40,701 nucleotides of DNA from positions 1 through 40,701 of the IMG/VR virus record IMGVR_UViG_3300005515_000259. One strand, 5' to 3'. The stretch is from a virus. The notes under the pieces were generated by a model. The model did not search any database, had not been told where the DNA came from, and saw only the letters and a program-made list of their open reading frames with translations. Below, piece after piece: positions 22,885 through 31,654 of this stretch; within the stretch, counting starts at the first letter, position 1, and the number at the start of each line of letters is the position of its first letter. Both the position numbers and the translations under genes were made by a program.

Positions 22885-24593
22885 AGTTGGACGAAGCCTT
22901 GTTCAATCGTGTTGTTTTCACGGCCAGCGATGATTCGCCCAATGCCCATGATCACCGCGACGGGACCGTCAATCTTCAGCTCCGGTCGTTCCTTGCGCGG
23001 GTAAATGTTGTCCTTCGCGTCGACGTGGCAAACCACGTTGCTGACCATCCAGGTCATAGCCGGATTCCCGTCGTGGGTGAACTTCCCGGAAAGCACCGCG
23101 GCCTCGAAAGCTTTCATGGGCTCGCTCATGTTCTGTACCGTCTGGCGGTACTCGACCATGGGCGCGCCGTCTTTCACCATGCCGTTCGCCAGCTGCTGTG
23201 CCTGCCACGGGTCGTAGGGCAGCTCCGCAACCTGCAGCGTGCAGACGTCTGCACGCAGCGCTTCTTCGATTTGCTCGAAGTCGATGACATCGCCGTCCGT
23301 GACATTGATGTGACCGCTGCGGCGCCAGCCGTCGTATTGGCTGTTGGTGCCCATCTCGACCGCGCGCTCAGGCAGCCAGAAGCGGCTCAGGAGGTAGTAG
23401 TGGTCGGCCTCTTCGTCGTAGAAGAGACGAGGCGCCGCGGCGACGTCGACCTTGCTGGCCAGGTCCAGCGGAATCCAGCACGACAGGTGCTGAACCCTCT
23501 CCAGAGAGAGCGAGAGATCCGCGCAGCGATCCCATGCCTCCATGTCCATCCAGGCACTGTCGGAGCTCACCCAGACGTTCAGGTGCTTCGTAAGGAAATT
23601 GGCTTGCGCGCTGGGCGTGTGCGTCGCCTTGCGGCACGCCGCCTGCAAGTCGTCGAGCGCGACGCTAATGCCCAGATTGGGGTTCGCTTTGCGCCAGACC
23701 GTCGAGTCGCGCCAGTCGTCCTCTGCGTCGATCGTGTAGATGATTCCGAACCAGGTCTCGTCCGCGACGGTGCCTTCCAGCACCTTGATGGTGTAGCCAC
23801 GCAGCTCATAGCAGATGCCCGCCCGGTTGCTACCGGCCGTCGTGATCGCGCTGAGCAGCGGCTGCGCACGCGCGCCGGTTGCAGAGTCCAGCACATCCCA
23901 CAGCTCGCGCTTCTTGTGCGCGTGGACCTCGTCGACCAGGCCGCCGTGGACGTTCAAGCCGTCCAGCGTCGAGCCTTCGGCATTGAGCACGTCCAGGCTG
24001 CTCGCAGTTTCTTCCACCGAGATCGCATTGGCGCCGACGTGAACGCCGAACCGGTCCATGAACCCGTCGGCGCGCAGCGACATGTTCCGCGCGACGTCAA
24101 AGACCTCGCGCGCCTGCTTGCCGGTCGTCGCGGCGTTGTAGCAGTGCGCGCCAGGCTCGCCATCGGCCGTCAGGAGGAACAGCAAGCGGCCGGCGGCGCG
24201 CGTGCTCTTGGCGTTCTTGCGCGCAATCTCCTCGTAAGAACGGCGGAAGCGCCGGCGGCGCGTCTCGCGATGCACCCAGGCGAACAGGTTGAACTCGGGG
24301 AACACCTGCCAGTCTTCAAGCACCAGCGTCGGATAGACCAGGCGGTCACCGACCAGGACGGGCTTGGCCCACTCCCCCTTGATGTGCGGCATCAGCTCGA
24401 TGAAGCGACACGCGCGACTGCCGGCGACCTCGTCGATGACATACGGGAAATCGTCCGTGTCCTGGCGCTCGAGATCGCGTAGGAACCGCCGGCACGCCAG
24501 GCGCTCGAACTTGCCTGCCACCTCGATGCCGTCGACGACGCGCCGGGCGTACGCGACGGCACGCTCGAAGTAGGACAACACAAAGCCGGTCAT
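22881..24593 (-). CDS. terL: Terminase large subunit, HK97-like
   Basis: The 570-residue packaging motor has an ATPase domain and a C-terminal nuclease domain. Typical stretches are IELMPHIKGEWAKP and DWQVFPEFNLFAWV, a Walker-A-like EEIARKNAKSTRAAG near residue 120, and the Walker B-type GGLVDEVHAHK near 216. The nuclease half includes LDLASKVDVAAAPRLF. ARKNAKST in place of a classical P-loop is usual in this family. It overlaps TerS and the portal gene by ATGA. Confidence 0.95.
   Translation of the reverse strand: MTGFVLSYFERAVAYARRVVDGIEVAGKFERLACRRFLRDLERQDTDDFPYVIDEVAGSRACRFIELMPHIKGEWAKPVLVGDRLVYPTLVLEDWQVFPEFNLFAWVHRETRRRRFRRSYEEIARKNAKSTRAAGRLLFLLTADGEPGAHCYNAATTGKQAREVFDVARNMSLRADGFMDRFGVHVGANAISVEETASSLDVLNAEGSTLDGLNVHGGLVDEVHAHKKRELWDVLDSATGARAQPLLSAITTAGSNRAGICYELRGYTIKVLEGTVADETWFGIIYTIDAEDDWRDSTVWRKANPNLGISVALDDLQAACRKATHTPSAQANFLTKHLNVWVSSDSAWMDMEAWDRCADLSLSLERVQHLSCWIPLDLASKVDVAAAPRLFYDEEADHYYLLSRFWLPERAVEMGTNSQYDGWRRSGHINVTDGDVIDFEQIEEALRADVCTLQVAELPYDPWQAQQLANGMVKDGAPMVEYRQTVQNMSEPMKAFEAAVLSGKFTHDGNPAMTWMVSNVVCHVDAKDNIYPRKERPELKIDGPVAVIMGIGRIIAGRENNTIEQGFVQL
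23237..23256. repeat. 20-bp perfect palindrome inside terL
   Basis: GCGTGCAGACGTCTGCACGC equals its own reverse complement. Its core TGCAGACGTCTGCA recurs as a second perfect palindrome at 36562-36581 in the ParB-like gene, and near-copies occur at 33668-33683 and 34513-34528. It may be a protein-binding site. Confidence 0.6.
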
Positions 24594-25108
24594 TTGAAGC
24601 TCGAGAAGCCGGCCGCCTGCACTCCACCTGCGTCGGCCGGATCGGCCTCAGGGAAAAGCGGCACCTGGGAAGTCATCGGTACGGCACGTACCCGCGCGGC
24701 GGGCGTGAGGCCGAACTCGGAACACAGGCCCTTGTACTGCTCGATCGAGCGGTTGCTGACCGCCAGCCAGGGCGACTGGATGGGGAAGTTGTTGGGGGAC
24801 TTCACGAACAGGCCAGCAGAGCCAGGCGACTGCACGGCGGCCTTCTCGATCATTTCCTCGGCGGCAACATATCGGCCCCACAGCGTGCAGAGCATCGCCA
24901 GCGCGCCGCGGTCGACCTCGGAAATCATTCCGTACTTGTCCAGCTCCTCGGTAATCCGCTTCCATTCCTTGCGCGACTCGCCCTTGAGATGGCGCGGGCA
25001 CGTGGGAATGCCCCGCTCCGGTTTGAACTCGTCCATGCGCATCGGGCGCTTGCCCGGATTGCCACGGATGAGTTTCAGATTGGTCGGAGTGGGCTTACGG
25101 CCGCGCAT
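24590..25108 (-). CDS. terS: Terminase small subunit, P27 family
   Basis: The 172-residue protein has the P27 signature MRGRKPTPTNLKLIRGNPGKRP, then PTCPRHLKGESRKEWKRI and a helical centre (ALAMLCTLWGRYVAAEEMIEK). It ends in the NNFPIQSPWLAVSNRSIEQYK and SEFGLTPAARVRA blocks. It recognises phage DNA for packaging and recruits TerL. It begins two bases after the methyltransferase stop. Confidence 0.94.
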   Translation of the reverse strand: MRGRKPTPTNLKLIRGNPGKRPMRMDEFKPERGIPTCPRHLKGESRKEWKRITEELDKYGMISEVDRGALAMLCTLWGRYVAAEEMIEKAAVQSPGSAGLFVKSPNNFPIQSPWLAVSNRSIEQYKGLCSEFGLTPAARVRAVPMTSQVPLFPEADPADAGGVQAAGFSSFK

Positions 25109-25110
25109 GG

Positions 25111-26451
25111 TCAGTCCACGAAGGGTTGATCGGTGCGGGCATGGCGTGCGCGCTGGCCGGAGTACTCCTGCCAGCGGCGCACGATCACGTCCGCGAATTT
25201 GGGGTCGAGCTCGACGATGCGAGCGCGCATGCCGAGCCGGTCAGCAGCGACCAGGGTCGAGCCGGAACCGCCACACACGTCGAGTGCAATGTCGCCAGGC
25301 AGCGCGCTGTTCTTCAGCATCTTTTCAATCAGCGCAACCGGCTTCATGGTCGGGTGCAGGTCGGAGCGTTTCGGTCGAGCCTCGAAGACGACAGAGGACA
25401 CGACCTCTTGCACTTCGGCTTCACCGGTGATGAGCAGCACCTGGTCGCCGACCGTCACCTGCCAACGGCCGTCGTCGAGCTTGACGAAGGCGCTGGCGTT
25501 GGGCGACTGCTGCAGCGTCGTCTGCTTGCGGCCCCCAAACCAGCGGTGGGCCTTGCCAGGCTTCCATCCGTACAGGATCGGCTCGTGAATCCACTGGTAG
25601 TCGGAGCGGCCCAGCACCAGAGCATCTTTGCGCCACACCAGGCAGCCGGACAACTTGAAGCCGGCGGCCTCGAAGCCGTTGCGGAAGGCGAAGCCCTCGG
25701 TGTCTGAGTGCGCGACGTACAGCGACGCGCCGGGCTTCATCGCGTCGAACATCACCTTGTGGAGGTTGACCAGGAACTCGCGAAACAGCGTCGCGGACAT
25801 GTCGTCGTTCTTGATCTTGCCCGCGGTGCCCTCGTAGGCCACGTTGTAGGGCGGATCGGTCCAGACCACGTCGGCGAGCTCGCCCTGCATCAGCGAGGCC
25901 AGCGTGCCAGCGTTTGTGGCGTCACCACACACCAGGCGATGGGCGCCCAGCACCCACACGTCGCCCGGCTTGGTAACAGGCTCGCGCACGTTGTCTGGGG
26001 CCGGCGCAGCATCGGGATCGCGGCCGTTTTCTTTCGGTGCGGAGTGGGCCGCCAACTCCTCGGTGGAGAAGCCGGTGAGGCCCAGGTCAAAGCCGAGGAC
26101 CGACAGGCTGCCCAGCTCGGACTTCAGCAGCGCGTCGTCCCAACCGGAGTTGAGCGCGATCTTGTTGTCGGCCAGCACGTACGCGCGGCGCTGAGCGTCC
26201 GACAGGCCAGCCAGCCGGATGAACGGCACGGTCTCCAGCCCGAGCACCTCGGCGGCCAGCACGCGGCCATGGCCGGCGACCAGCTCATCGCCCTCGTCGA
26301 TCAGCACCGGGTTCGTGAAGCCGAACTCGCGGATCGAGGCGACCAGCTGTGACACCTGCGCGGCGCTATGGGTCCGCGCGTTCTTGGCGTACTTCTTCAG
26401 CGCGCTGACGGCCACGCGGCCATGCTCGTATTCAACCGTGGACTTGTCCAT
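25111..26451 (-). CDS. ParB-like nuclease domain fused to a DNA methyltransferase
   Basis: The 446-residue protein has an N-terminal ParB/sulfiredoxin-type domain (residues about 10-110, SIREFGFTNPVLIDEGDELVAGHGR) and a C-terminal amino-methyltransferase of the DPPY class (DPPY at 199-202, with the SAM-binding DVCGGSGSTL near 395). Such fusions are common in phages and are thought to modify phage DNA against host restriction. An unusual beta insertion (KLDDGRWQVTVGDQVLLITG) lies near residue 325. No partner restriction gene is visible. ATG at 26451 was chosen; a TTG at 26478 is possible. Confidence 0.92.
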   Translation of the reverse strand: MDKSTVEYEHGRVAVSALKKYAKNARTHSAAQVSQLVASIREFGFTNPVLIDEGDELVAGHGRVLAAEVLGLETVPFIRLAGLSDAQRRAYVLADNKIALNSGWDDALLKSELGSLSVLGFDLGLTGFSTEELAAHSAPKENGRDPDAAPAPDNVREPVTKPGDVWVLGAHRLVCGDATNAGTLASLMQGELADVVWTDPPYNVAYEGTAGKIKNDDMSATLFREFLVNLHKVMFDAMKPGASLYVAHSDTEGFAFRNGFEAAGFKLSGCLVWRKDALVLGRSDYQWIHEPILYGWKPGKAHRWFGGRKQTTLQQSPNASAFVKLDDGRWQVTVGDQVLLITGEAEVQEVVSSVVFEARPKRSDLHPTMKPVALIEKMLKNSALPGDIALDVCGGSGSTLVAADRLGMRARIVELDPKFADVIVRRWQEYSGQRARHARTDQPFVD

Positions 26452-26580
26452 CTGCTGGGAGACCCCCCCTCCCTCCAATTTCGCGCGTGTAAAAAAAGCA
26501 TTGAGCGCACGGTCTGGCGCGCGTTCGCGTGAACTTTCACCCTCCCCCCGCCCCTGGCATTGCTCGATGCGGTCGGACGT

Positions 26581-26946
26581 TCACCGACCGAACCCACCGT
26601 CCTCGGTCGCGGTCTTCACGTCATGACAGGGCTTGCACAGCGGCTGCCAGTTCGTGCGGTCCCAGAACAGCTGCTTGTCGCCGCGATGCGGCACCTTGTG
26701 GTCGACCACGGTGGCGGCTTCCACGATGCCCTGGGCCTCGCAACGCACGCACAGCGGATGCGAAGCGAGAAAGCCGAGCCGTGCGCGCTGCCACGCGGAC
26801 GAATAGCCGCGGGCAGTAGCCGAGCCGCGGCGCGCATCGGACTCGCGGCGTTCGACGAACTTGTGGGCAGCGCATCGGCTGCTGCCGTCTCGGACCAGCA
26901 CCCCGCAACTCGGATAGGTGCAAGGGCGTGGAGCAGCGAAGGGCAT
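26581..26946 (-). CDS. HNH endonuclease
   Basis: The 121-residue protein has an N-terminal zinc-type pair (CTYPSCG ... CAAH), the GYSSAWQRARLGFLASHPLCVRC block and the HNH core VVDHKVPHRGDKQLFWDRTNWQPLC-type sequence with a final CKPCHD. HNH proteins encoded beside terminases assist DNA cleavage in HK97-type packaging. It is the first gene after the terminator at 27057-27090 and 129 bp upstream of the methyltransferase; that gap has G-rich runs and no gene. Confidence 0.93.
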   Translation of the reverse strand: MPFAAPRPCTYPSCGVLVRDGSSRCAAHKFVERRESDARRGSATARGYSSAWQRARLGFLASHPLCVRCEAQGIVEAATVVDHKVPHRGDKQLFWDRTNWQPLCKPCHDVKTATEDGGFGR

Positions 26947-27056
26947 TTATGAATCAACAGGCAGGCTGGGCCGAACCACTTAGCCACTGGCATCGCATGG
27001 AGCGTGCACACGCGGACCCTCCCGTTGATCAAAAAGTCATCTGAACAGCGGGCAAG

Positions 27057-27090
27057 AAAAAACCCGCTGCCGAGTCCTCGGGAGCGGGTT
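27057..27090 (-). terminator. Intrinsic terminator at the head of the late region
   Basis: Minus strand: outer stem AACCCGCT with AGCGGGTT, inner stem CCGAG with CTCGG, followed by a run of T. It lies between the Q-like regulator and the first packaging gene, where lambda has its late terminator. Confidence 0.85.
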
Positions 27091-27152
27091 GATATGTAGG
27101 TGCATCGCTTGGATGCCTGTCACACAGAATGCCTGAAATGTACAGAAAAGGT

Positions 27153-27560
27153 CTAAGTAGTAAAACTCTTTCTGATCGCCTCGCGCCGCGCGGCCTGTTG
27201 CTCGGCCCGCTCGCGAAACCAGACTGCGAGAACATTGTCGGCCGTGTCCAGGTGCGCCTTGACCGTTGAGACGCTGCCGCCGAACTCCAGCGCCGTTGCC
27301 TTGATGCCCATGCCGCGCGGATAGATGCACTGCAGAGTGCGGTAGATCTGCGGCCGCGGGAGCTTGAGCGTCTCGATCGCCTCGTCCGTGACGGACGCCT
27401 CGACCTCGTCGATCGGAATTCGTGCCTCGGCACGCGTCTCCCCAGGCGCATCGTTCAAGAAACTTGACTGGCTGGCGAACCCGAGGCCACCGCACGTCAT
27501 CGTCACCTTCCACAGCGCCCAGTTGTCGAGCCGCTGCTTCACCCACTCAATGCGCGCCAT
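27153..27560 (-). CDS. Putative late gene regulator (antiterminator Q-like)
   Basis: The 135-residue basic protein starts MARIEWVKQRLDNWALWK and has a central VEASVTDEAIETLK acidic part. It ends with a helix-turn-helix-like region (GMGIKATALEFGGSVSTVKAHLDTADN) and a basic tail. The pattern matches small phage proteins described as Q-type antiterminators or sigma-region-4-like regulators. Its place directly upstream of the first late terminator supports this. ATG at 27560 was chosen for its spacing to AGGG; the upstream frame belongs to the neighbour. Confidence 0.68.
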   Translation of the reverse strand: MARIEWVKQRLDNWALWKVTMTCGGLGFASQSSFLNDAPGETRAEARIPIDEVEASVTDEAIETLKLPRPQIYRTLQCIYPRGMGIKATALEFGGSVSTVKAHLDTADNVLAVWFRERAEQQAARREAIRKSFTT

Positions 27561-27834
27561 TGACATGCCCTGGTTGTTCCATGAAGGCCGCGAACGGCGA
27601 ACCGCACACGACGGCGTAGTGCTGCAGCTCGAAGACGTCGTGGTGCGGCGGGAACGGCGTGCCCAGGACGTGGCCACCCTCGATCGCATAGAACCGCCCT
27701 GGCACACCGGCCAGCGCATCACGGATGCAGGAATTCACATGGTCCCTGCCCCACTCAGCGCGCCGCTCCTCGACCCACTTCGACGTCGACGGCATTTGAG
27801 CGCGGAGGTCGACCTTCTTCGCTTGCTGGTCCAT
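27547..27834 (-). CDS. Small protein of unknown function before the Q-like gene
   Basis: The 95-residue protein has a basic helical start (MDQQAKKVDLRAQMPSTSKWVEERRAEWG) and a beta-rich C-terminal half with FYAIEGGHVLGTPFPPHHDVFELQHYAVVCG. I do not recognise it. AAAGGAC lies six bases before ATG 27834, a convincing start; the longer frame upstream runs through the intergenic region. It overlaps the next gene by 14 bases, so both are probably translated from one mRNA. Confidence 0.65.
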   Translation of the reverse strand: MDQQAKKVDLRAQMPSTSKWVEERRAEWGRDHVNSCIRDALAGVPGRFYAIEGGHVLGTPFPPHHDVFELQHYAVVCGSPFAAFMEQPGHVNGAH

Positions 27835-28227
27835 GGTTTGTCCTTTACGTCCATCCGTCCAAGAAATCTCTATAGAGAGCACACACACTTTCGAGGGCAC
27901 GCGCGCGAGTGCGTACGTGTGCACGCCTGCCGCATACGCATGCCTGCGCATTGGCACATCGATCCGCGCGGGCAATGCAGCGGCTCCGACTCACCGCTTC
28001 AGAGAAGGCGGTGCCGTAGGGCCTCCATGCAAATGCCTGGACGGATGGACGGCTCGGGCTATGTCATCGGGGCGTGCGTCGACATCCCCGCGGTCGCGCC
28101 ACACCGGGGCCGCATTGACCCCGCCGGTTCCCGGCACCCATCGCGAATCTCGCCTCCCATGGGTGGTGCAGCACGGCGCGTTTCATTCGCCAGGCTGAGC
28201 TTTTCGGCCGCGCAGGGCCATCGCTGC
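27835..28227. other. 393-bp non-coding region between primase and late regulator
   Basis: No convincing gene is seen. It holds a 12-bp perfect palindrome TCTCTATAGAGA (27867-27878) containing TATAGA, a possible -10 for the leftward regulator genes. It also holds a 13-bp inverted repeat: GTCCATCCGTCCA at 27849-27861 and its complement at 28038-28050. No T tract follows the repeat arms. This could be the promoter or operator region for the Q-like unit, or an origin-like region beside the primase. Confidence 0.45.
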
Positions 28228-30864
28228 TCAGATCGGCAAGTCATCGTCGCCTTCTGTTGAAACCGCCTGCGCTTGGCGGTGGTGGTCATCGCCAGACGCA
28301 CCAGGCGCCGGGCAGCTATCCGGTTCTTCGATCGGCGCTGGCCAGACCTTCGGTCGCGCCCAGCCATACGGCCGGACCGCCCCGCTGCCCGCGCGTTTGC
28401 GTTCCCAGCCTTGCGCCTCGAGCCAGCTGCGGATCTGGCCCTCCAGGACCGTCGTGCTCTTGCCGATATCGGTGCCCAGTGCTTTGACCAGCTGGGGCAG
28501 CGTCACGAACTTAGTCAGCTCGTTGATCAGCGTGGAATCGCCGGCTTCGCCGTTGGCGGCGCCAGCACGCGTGAGCAGGCGGAGCAGCTCGCCCTGCACG
28601 CCGGTCTCGACCAGGCGCGCCTCCTGCTCGGGTACGAAGTAGGCCTCCTCTTCCTCAAGCGTCGGCGCGAACCGCTCGCCTGCTTCATAGGCAGCAAGCG
28701 CCTCGGCGAACAGCTCGTCGCGCCACTTGACGAACCACTCGATCTTGATCGGCTGGTCGATCCACACCGGCCAGAATCGCCGGTTGCCCGTCATGTCGTA
28801 GAGGTACTGGCGCTTGTTCGTCGTGCAGCCGATCACGCACTGGCGTGGGTGGTTCTGCACATAGCGGCCATAGCTCGCGCGGTACCGGTCGCTCGCGCTT
28901 GAAAAGAACGCCTTCACCTGCTCAGAGTCGGCTTTCCGCAGGGCGCTCATTTCCGACAACTCATAGAGCCACAAGCCCTGCAGCTGGTCGAAGCCGTCCT
29001 TGTTGCCTCCGATATCGAAGTGGGTATCGGAGTAATAGGTCTTGCCCGCCATCACCTCCAGGAGCGTGCTCTTACGACGGCCGGTCAAGCCCTCGAGCAC
29101 CAGCGAGTAGTCGAACTTGCAACCCGGCTTCATGATCCGCGCCACCATGCCGATCAGCCAGAAGCGACTGACCATTTGCAGGTATTTCAGGCGCTTTGGG
29201 TTGGCAGGCTCATCGCCTCGGCCGTTGGCGAGCAGTTCGTGGTCGATGCCAAGGACGTGGATCAGCCACTTGTCCAGCCGCGGCTTGCCGTCGTGCTTCA
29301 GGCCTTTGAGGTACTCGCGAACCGGGTGGTAAGGCCGGGAGTCCGCCACGGTGTGCATCGCCTCCGTGAGGGCCGCGCGCGGTGTGCCAGGCACTTTGTA
29401 CTTCGTGCTGAGCCAGTCACCCAGGCGCAAATCGTCGTTGTCGACCACCGGGCCACCTTCGCGTCGCCAGGGCCACGGCTCGCGCGCAGTGACCTCGCCG
29501 CTCAGCTCGTTGTAGCCCAGCACCGCCTCGAGATCCGGCGCGTTGCGCAGGCACGCAATCACGGTCTTGCGCGTCATCCGCACGCTGCCAGTTTTATCGT
29601 CGACGAACATCTCCAGCCACCAGGGCAGCGCGCCATCGTCGTCCTTCTCGGGCTGCGCTTCGTCCACCGCGGCCGGCGATGCTGCCTTGGCCGGTTTCGC
29701 CGGCGGCGCTGCGACGTCTGCCGAGAGTGTCGAGGCCCTGCCGAAGAACGCCAGAATCTTCTCGAAGTCCCAACCATCGGTGGTAATCGCGTCGCCGCAA
29801 TCCCATCCGTCAGCCACTGCGCCAGGTGCTGGGATCGGCAGCAGCGACACGGCGCATTCCTGCTCGTCTCGCAGGTGAGCGCCAATCGCCAGCATGGCAG
29901 CCATGCCCGGCTGCTTCTCCACGGGCAGCAATGGCTGCGCCGCTACGGCAACCGCCAACGCAACGTCATCCGTGTACTTCGCTTTGTCGGCCTTTGGCAG
30001 CGGTAAACGCTTGGCGTCGCAGTCAGGCCACAGCAGCACCGTGCTGCCCTTGACCCACGACCAGAGCGCTTTCTGCCATGCCTTGCAGCCGCCCGGCCAG
30101 GTCACGACGCAATAGACACCGGCTGCGCCGGCATCGAGTACGGCCTGCAGCGTCTCGGCCTTCTTCTCGCCCTCAACCACAACGACCGTGCGGCCCTCGG
30201 GATGCGCGCGTCCTGGATAGAACAGCGGTCGGTTCTCGTCCCACTGGCGCCAGTTCCACTTCGCCGTGCCGTCGCGCGCGCTGATGCACCAGGTGTAGGG
30301 GAGCGTTTCCTTGCCGCCGTCGCTGGTGCGGAACCGCACCACATAGCCGAGCAAGTGCTCGCCCACCCGGTACTCGGCGACGTGCGTGATGTCTTCTCTT
30401 TGTCGGTACCCATGCCTGAAGGTGGCGGCCAGCGCGTTCGCCGGCACCGGCATCACTGTCCTCCAGCCCTCGGGCTCTCGCGCTGGCGCTGCAGGCGTCG
30501 GCGGTCGCGGCGGCGGCGGAGGCGAAGGTGGCCCACCTGGCGTCGACACGATGCCGGCGACCGACTCGAGGCCTTCCTCCCGAGCGACCTTCAGAGCTGC
30601 AGCACCGAGCTCGAGGCCGTGGATCTGGGCGTACAGGTCCAGCAGGTCACCGCCCTTCTCGCCGGTGTTGAAATCGCTCCAACGGCCGTGAGCGAGGTTG
30701 ATGGCACAGCTCGTCCCCTCGCCGCCCTCAATCGAGCCGCAGAAGTATTCGGAGCCGCGGATGACGCCGCCGGAGATCCAGGCAGGCACCAGGTCATGAG
30801 CGCGCGCCAGGAGCGCGGCTGCCAGCGCCCGGAAGTCGATGGGCGGAAGTGGAGGTCTCGACAT
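28228..30864 (-). CDS. Primase-helicase: Toprim primase part with VapE-type helicase
   Basis: The 878-residue replication protein has, in order, a primase-like N-terminus (GRWSDFNTGEKGGDLLDL near residue 60), a proline-rich linker near residue 115, a Toprim part (TVVVVEGEKKAETLQAVL) and a second linker. A VapE/D5-type ATPase with Walker A-like GLTGRRKSTLL and DIGGNKDGFDQLQGLWLYELSEM follows. Such proteins prime and unwind phage DNA at the origin. ATG at 30864 was chosen with GAGAG upstream; the frame remains open to 30921. The C-terminal 50 residues are proline- and aspartate-rich. Confidence 0.9.
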   Translation of the reverse strand: MSRPPLPPIDFRALAAALLARAHDLVPAWISGGVIRGSEYFCGSIEGGEGTSCAINLAHGRWSDFNTGEKGGDLLDLYAQIHGLELGAAALKVAREEGLESVAGIVSTPGGPPSPPPPPRPPTPAAPAREPEGWRTVMPVPANALAATFRHGYRQREDITHVAEYRVGEHLLGYVVRFRTSDGGKETLPYTWCISARDGTAKWNWRQWDENRPLFYPGRAHPEGRTVVVVEGEKKAETLQAVLDAGAAGVYCVVTWPGGCKAWQKALWSWVKGSTVLLWPDCDAKRLPLPKADKAKYTDDVALAVAVAAQPLLPVEKQPGMAAMLAIGAHLRDEQECAVSLLPIPAPGAVADGWDCGDAITTDGWDFEKILAFFGRASTLSADVAAPPAKPAKAASPAAVDEAQPEKDDDGALPWWLEMFVDDKTGSVRMTRKTVIACLRNAPDLEAVLGYNELSGEVTAREPWPWRREGGPVVDNDDLRLGDWLSTKYKVPGTPRAALTEAMHTVADSRPYHPVREYLKGLKHDGKPRLDKWLIHVLGIDHELLANGRGDEPANPKRLKYLQMVSRFWLIGMVARIMKPGCKFDYSLVLEGLTGRRKSTLLEVMAGKTYYSDTHFDIGGNKDGFDQLQGLWLYELSEMSALRKADSEQVKAFFSSASDRYRASYGRYVQNHPRQCVIGCTTNKRQYLYDMTGNRRFWPVWIDQPIKIEWFVKWRDELFAEALAAYEAGERFAPTLEEEEAYFVPEQEARLVETGVQGELLRLLTRAGAANGEAGDSTLINELTKFVTLPQLVKALGTDIGKSTTVLEGQIRSWLEAQGWERKRAGSGAVRPYGWARPKVWPAPIEEPDSCPAPGASGDDHHRQAQAVSTEGDDDLPI

Positions 30865-30872
30865 CGACGCTC

Positions 30873-31175
30873 TCAGACCACTGGCCCGCACCAGGACGAG
30901 ACAGCCGCCCGCAACGGGCACGCTTCACCGCCTGAACGCTCCTCCGGCCTGCACGGTGCGTACTCGGAAACCGGACGATTCCGGTACGGCACCCGTCGCT
31001 CGCGCACGATGCCCAGCACGTTCGCACGGCGCATGTTCCTGACCGTGTCGCGAGCCGCCGTGAACCCGACCTGCGCTTTCGTTGCCATTTCTAACAAAGT
31101 CGGCGACCGCTCAGGGGTTGTCAGCGCCAGGGCCGCATCGAGCAGGGCCTGGCGGATTTCACCGGGCGGCCTCAT
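30873..31175 (-). CDS. Small winged-helix DNA-binding protein
   Basis: The 100-residue protein has a helix-turn-helix pattern (LTTPERSPTLLEMATKAQVG-type start followed by FTAARDTVRNMRRANVLGIVRERRV) that resembles a small winged helix. It overlaps the CII-like stop by ATGA and ends eight bases before the primase-helicase start. It may regulate replication genes or load the helicase. The tail is proline- and cysteine-containing. Confidence 0.7.
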   Translation of the reverse strand: MRPPGEIRQALLDAALALTTPERSPTLLEMATKAQVGFTAARDTVRNMRRANVLGIVRERRVPYRNRPVSEYAPCRPEERSGGEACPLRAAVSSWCGPVV

Positions 31176-31570
31176 CTGGCCGCCTTGCGCGGTGCTGCGC
31201 TGCGCACCCGCTCGAGCCGACCGACCAGCGCACCGAAGGTCTCGAGCGCGCCGTCGATCCGCTGCAAGATGTCGCCGGCCTCCTCGTCCGGATCGATCGG
31301 GACCGGCTTCGCGTAGCCAGCCTCCGCCATGTAGTGCTCGGCCAGGATGTGGCAGCCCTTGTCGCGCGCCAGGCGCATGACGTAGAGCAGCTGGGACGGG
31401 CTAAGCCGCTCCGAGCGGTTCGGGTTACAGCAGTCGGCCATGTTGCGGCCGGCATAGGCAGCGGACTTGTCGGGGTACAGCAGACCGCCGACCTTCTGAT
31501 AACCACCGAGGGCCAACACCGTGGCCTTCAGCGCGTCGACGTCGTTCTCGTAGACAACCGTGGCATTCAT
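31172..31570 (-). CDS. CII-like phage regulatory protein
   Basis: The 132-residue protein resembles the P2 CII-type (CP76) regulatory family. It shows a helical start (DVDALKATVLALGGYQKVGGLLYPDKSA), the pattern CCNPNRSERLSPSQLLYVMRLARDKGCH and a basic tail. In phages of this kind it acts on establishment of lysogeny or on replication. AGGAGG lies nine bases before the ATG. It is separated from the Cro-like gene by a terminator, as cII is from cro in lambda. Confidence 0.78.
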   Translation of the reverse strand: MNATVVYENDVDALKATVLALGGYQKVGGLLYPDKSAAYAGRNMADCCNPNRSERLSPSQLLYVMRLARDKGCHILAEHYMAEAGYAKPVPIDPDEEAGDILQRIDGALETFGALVGRLERVRSAAPRKAAR

Positions 31571-31654
31571 TTATTGTTCCTCCTCGCTACGTGTGCGATC
31601 GCCCACCGACGCAGTCCGTGTTCGTCGGTAGCAGTCGGATCGCCTGTTTTGGGC

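Noticed and set aside
22887-24482. 531-codon plus-strand frame opposite the large terminase
   Set aside because: Antisense shadow of terL without motifs.
26949-27060. Possible tRNA or attachment remnant near the terminator
   Set aside because: No cloverleaf or CCA end could be drawn; the region is a short leader and terminator.
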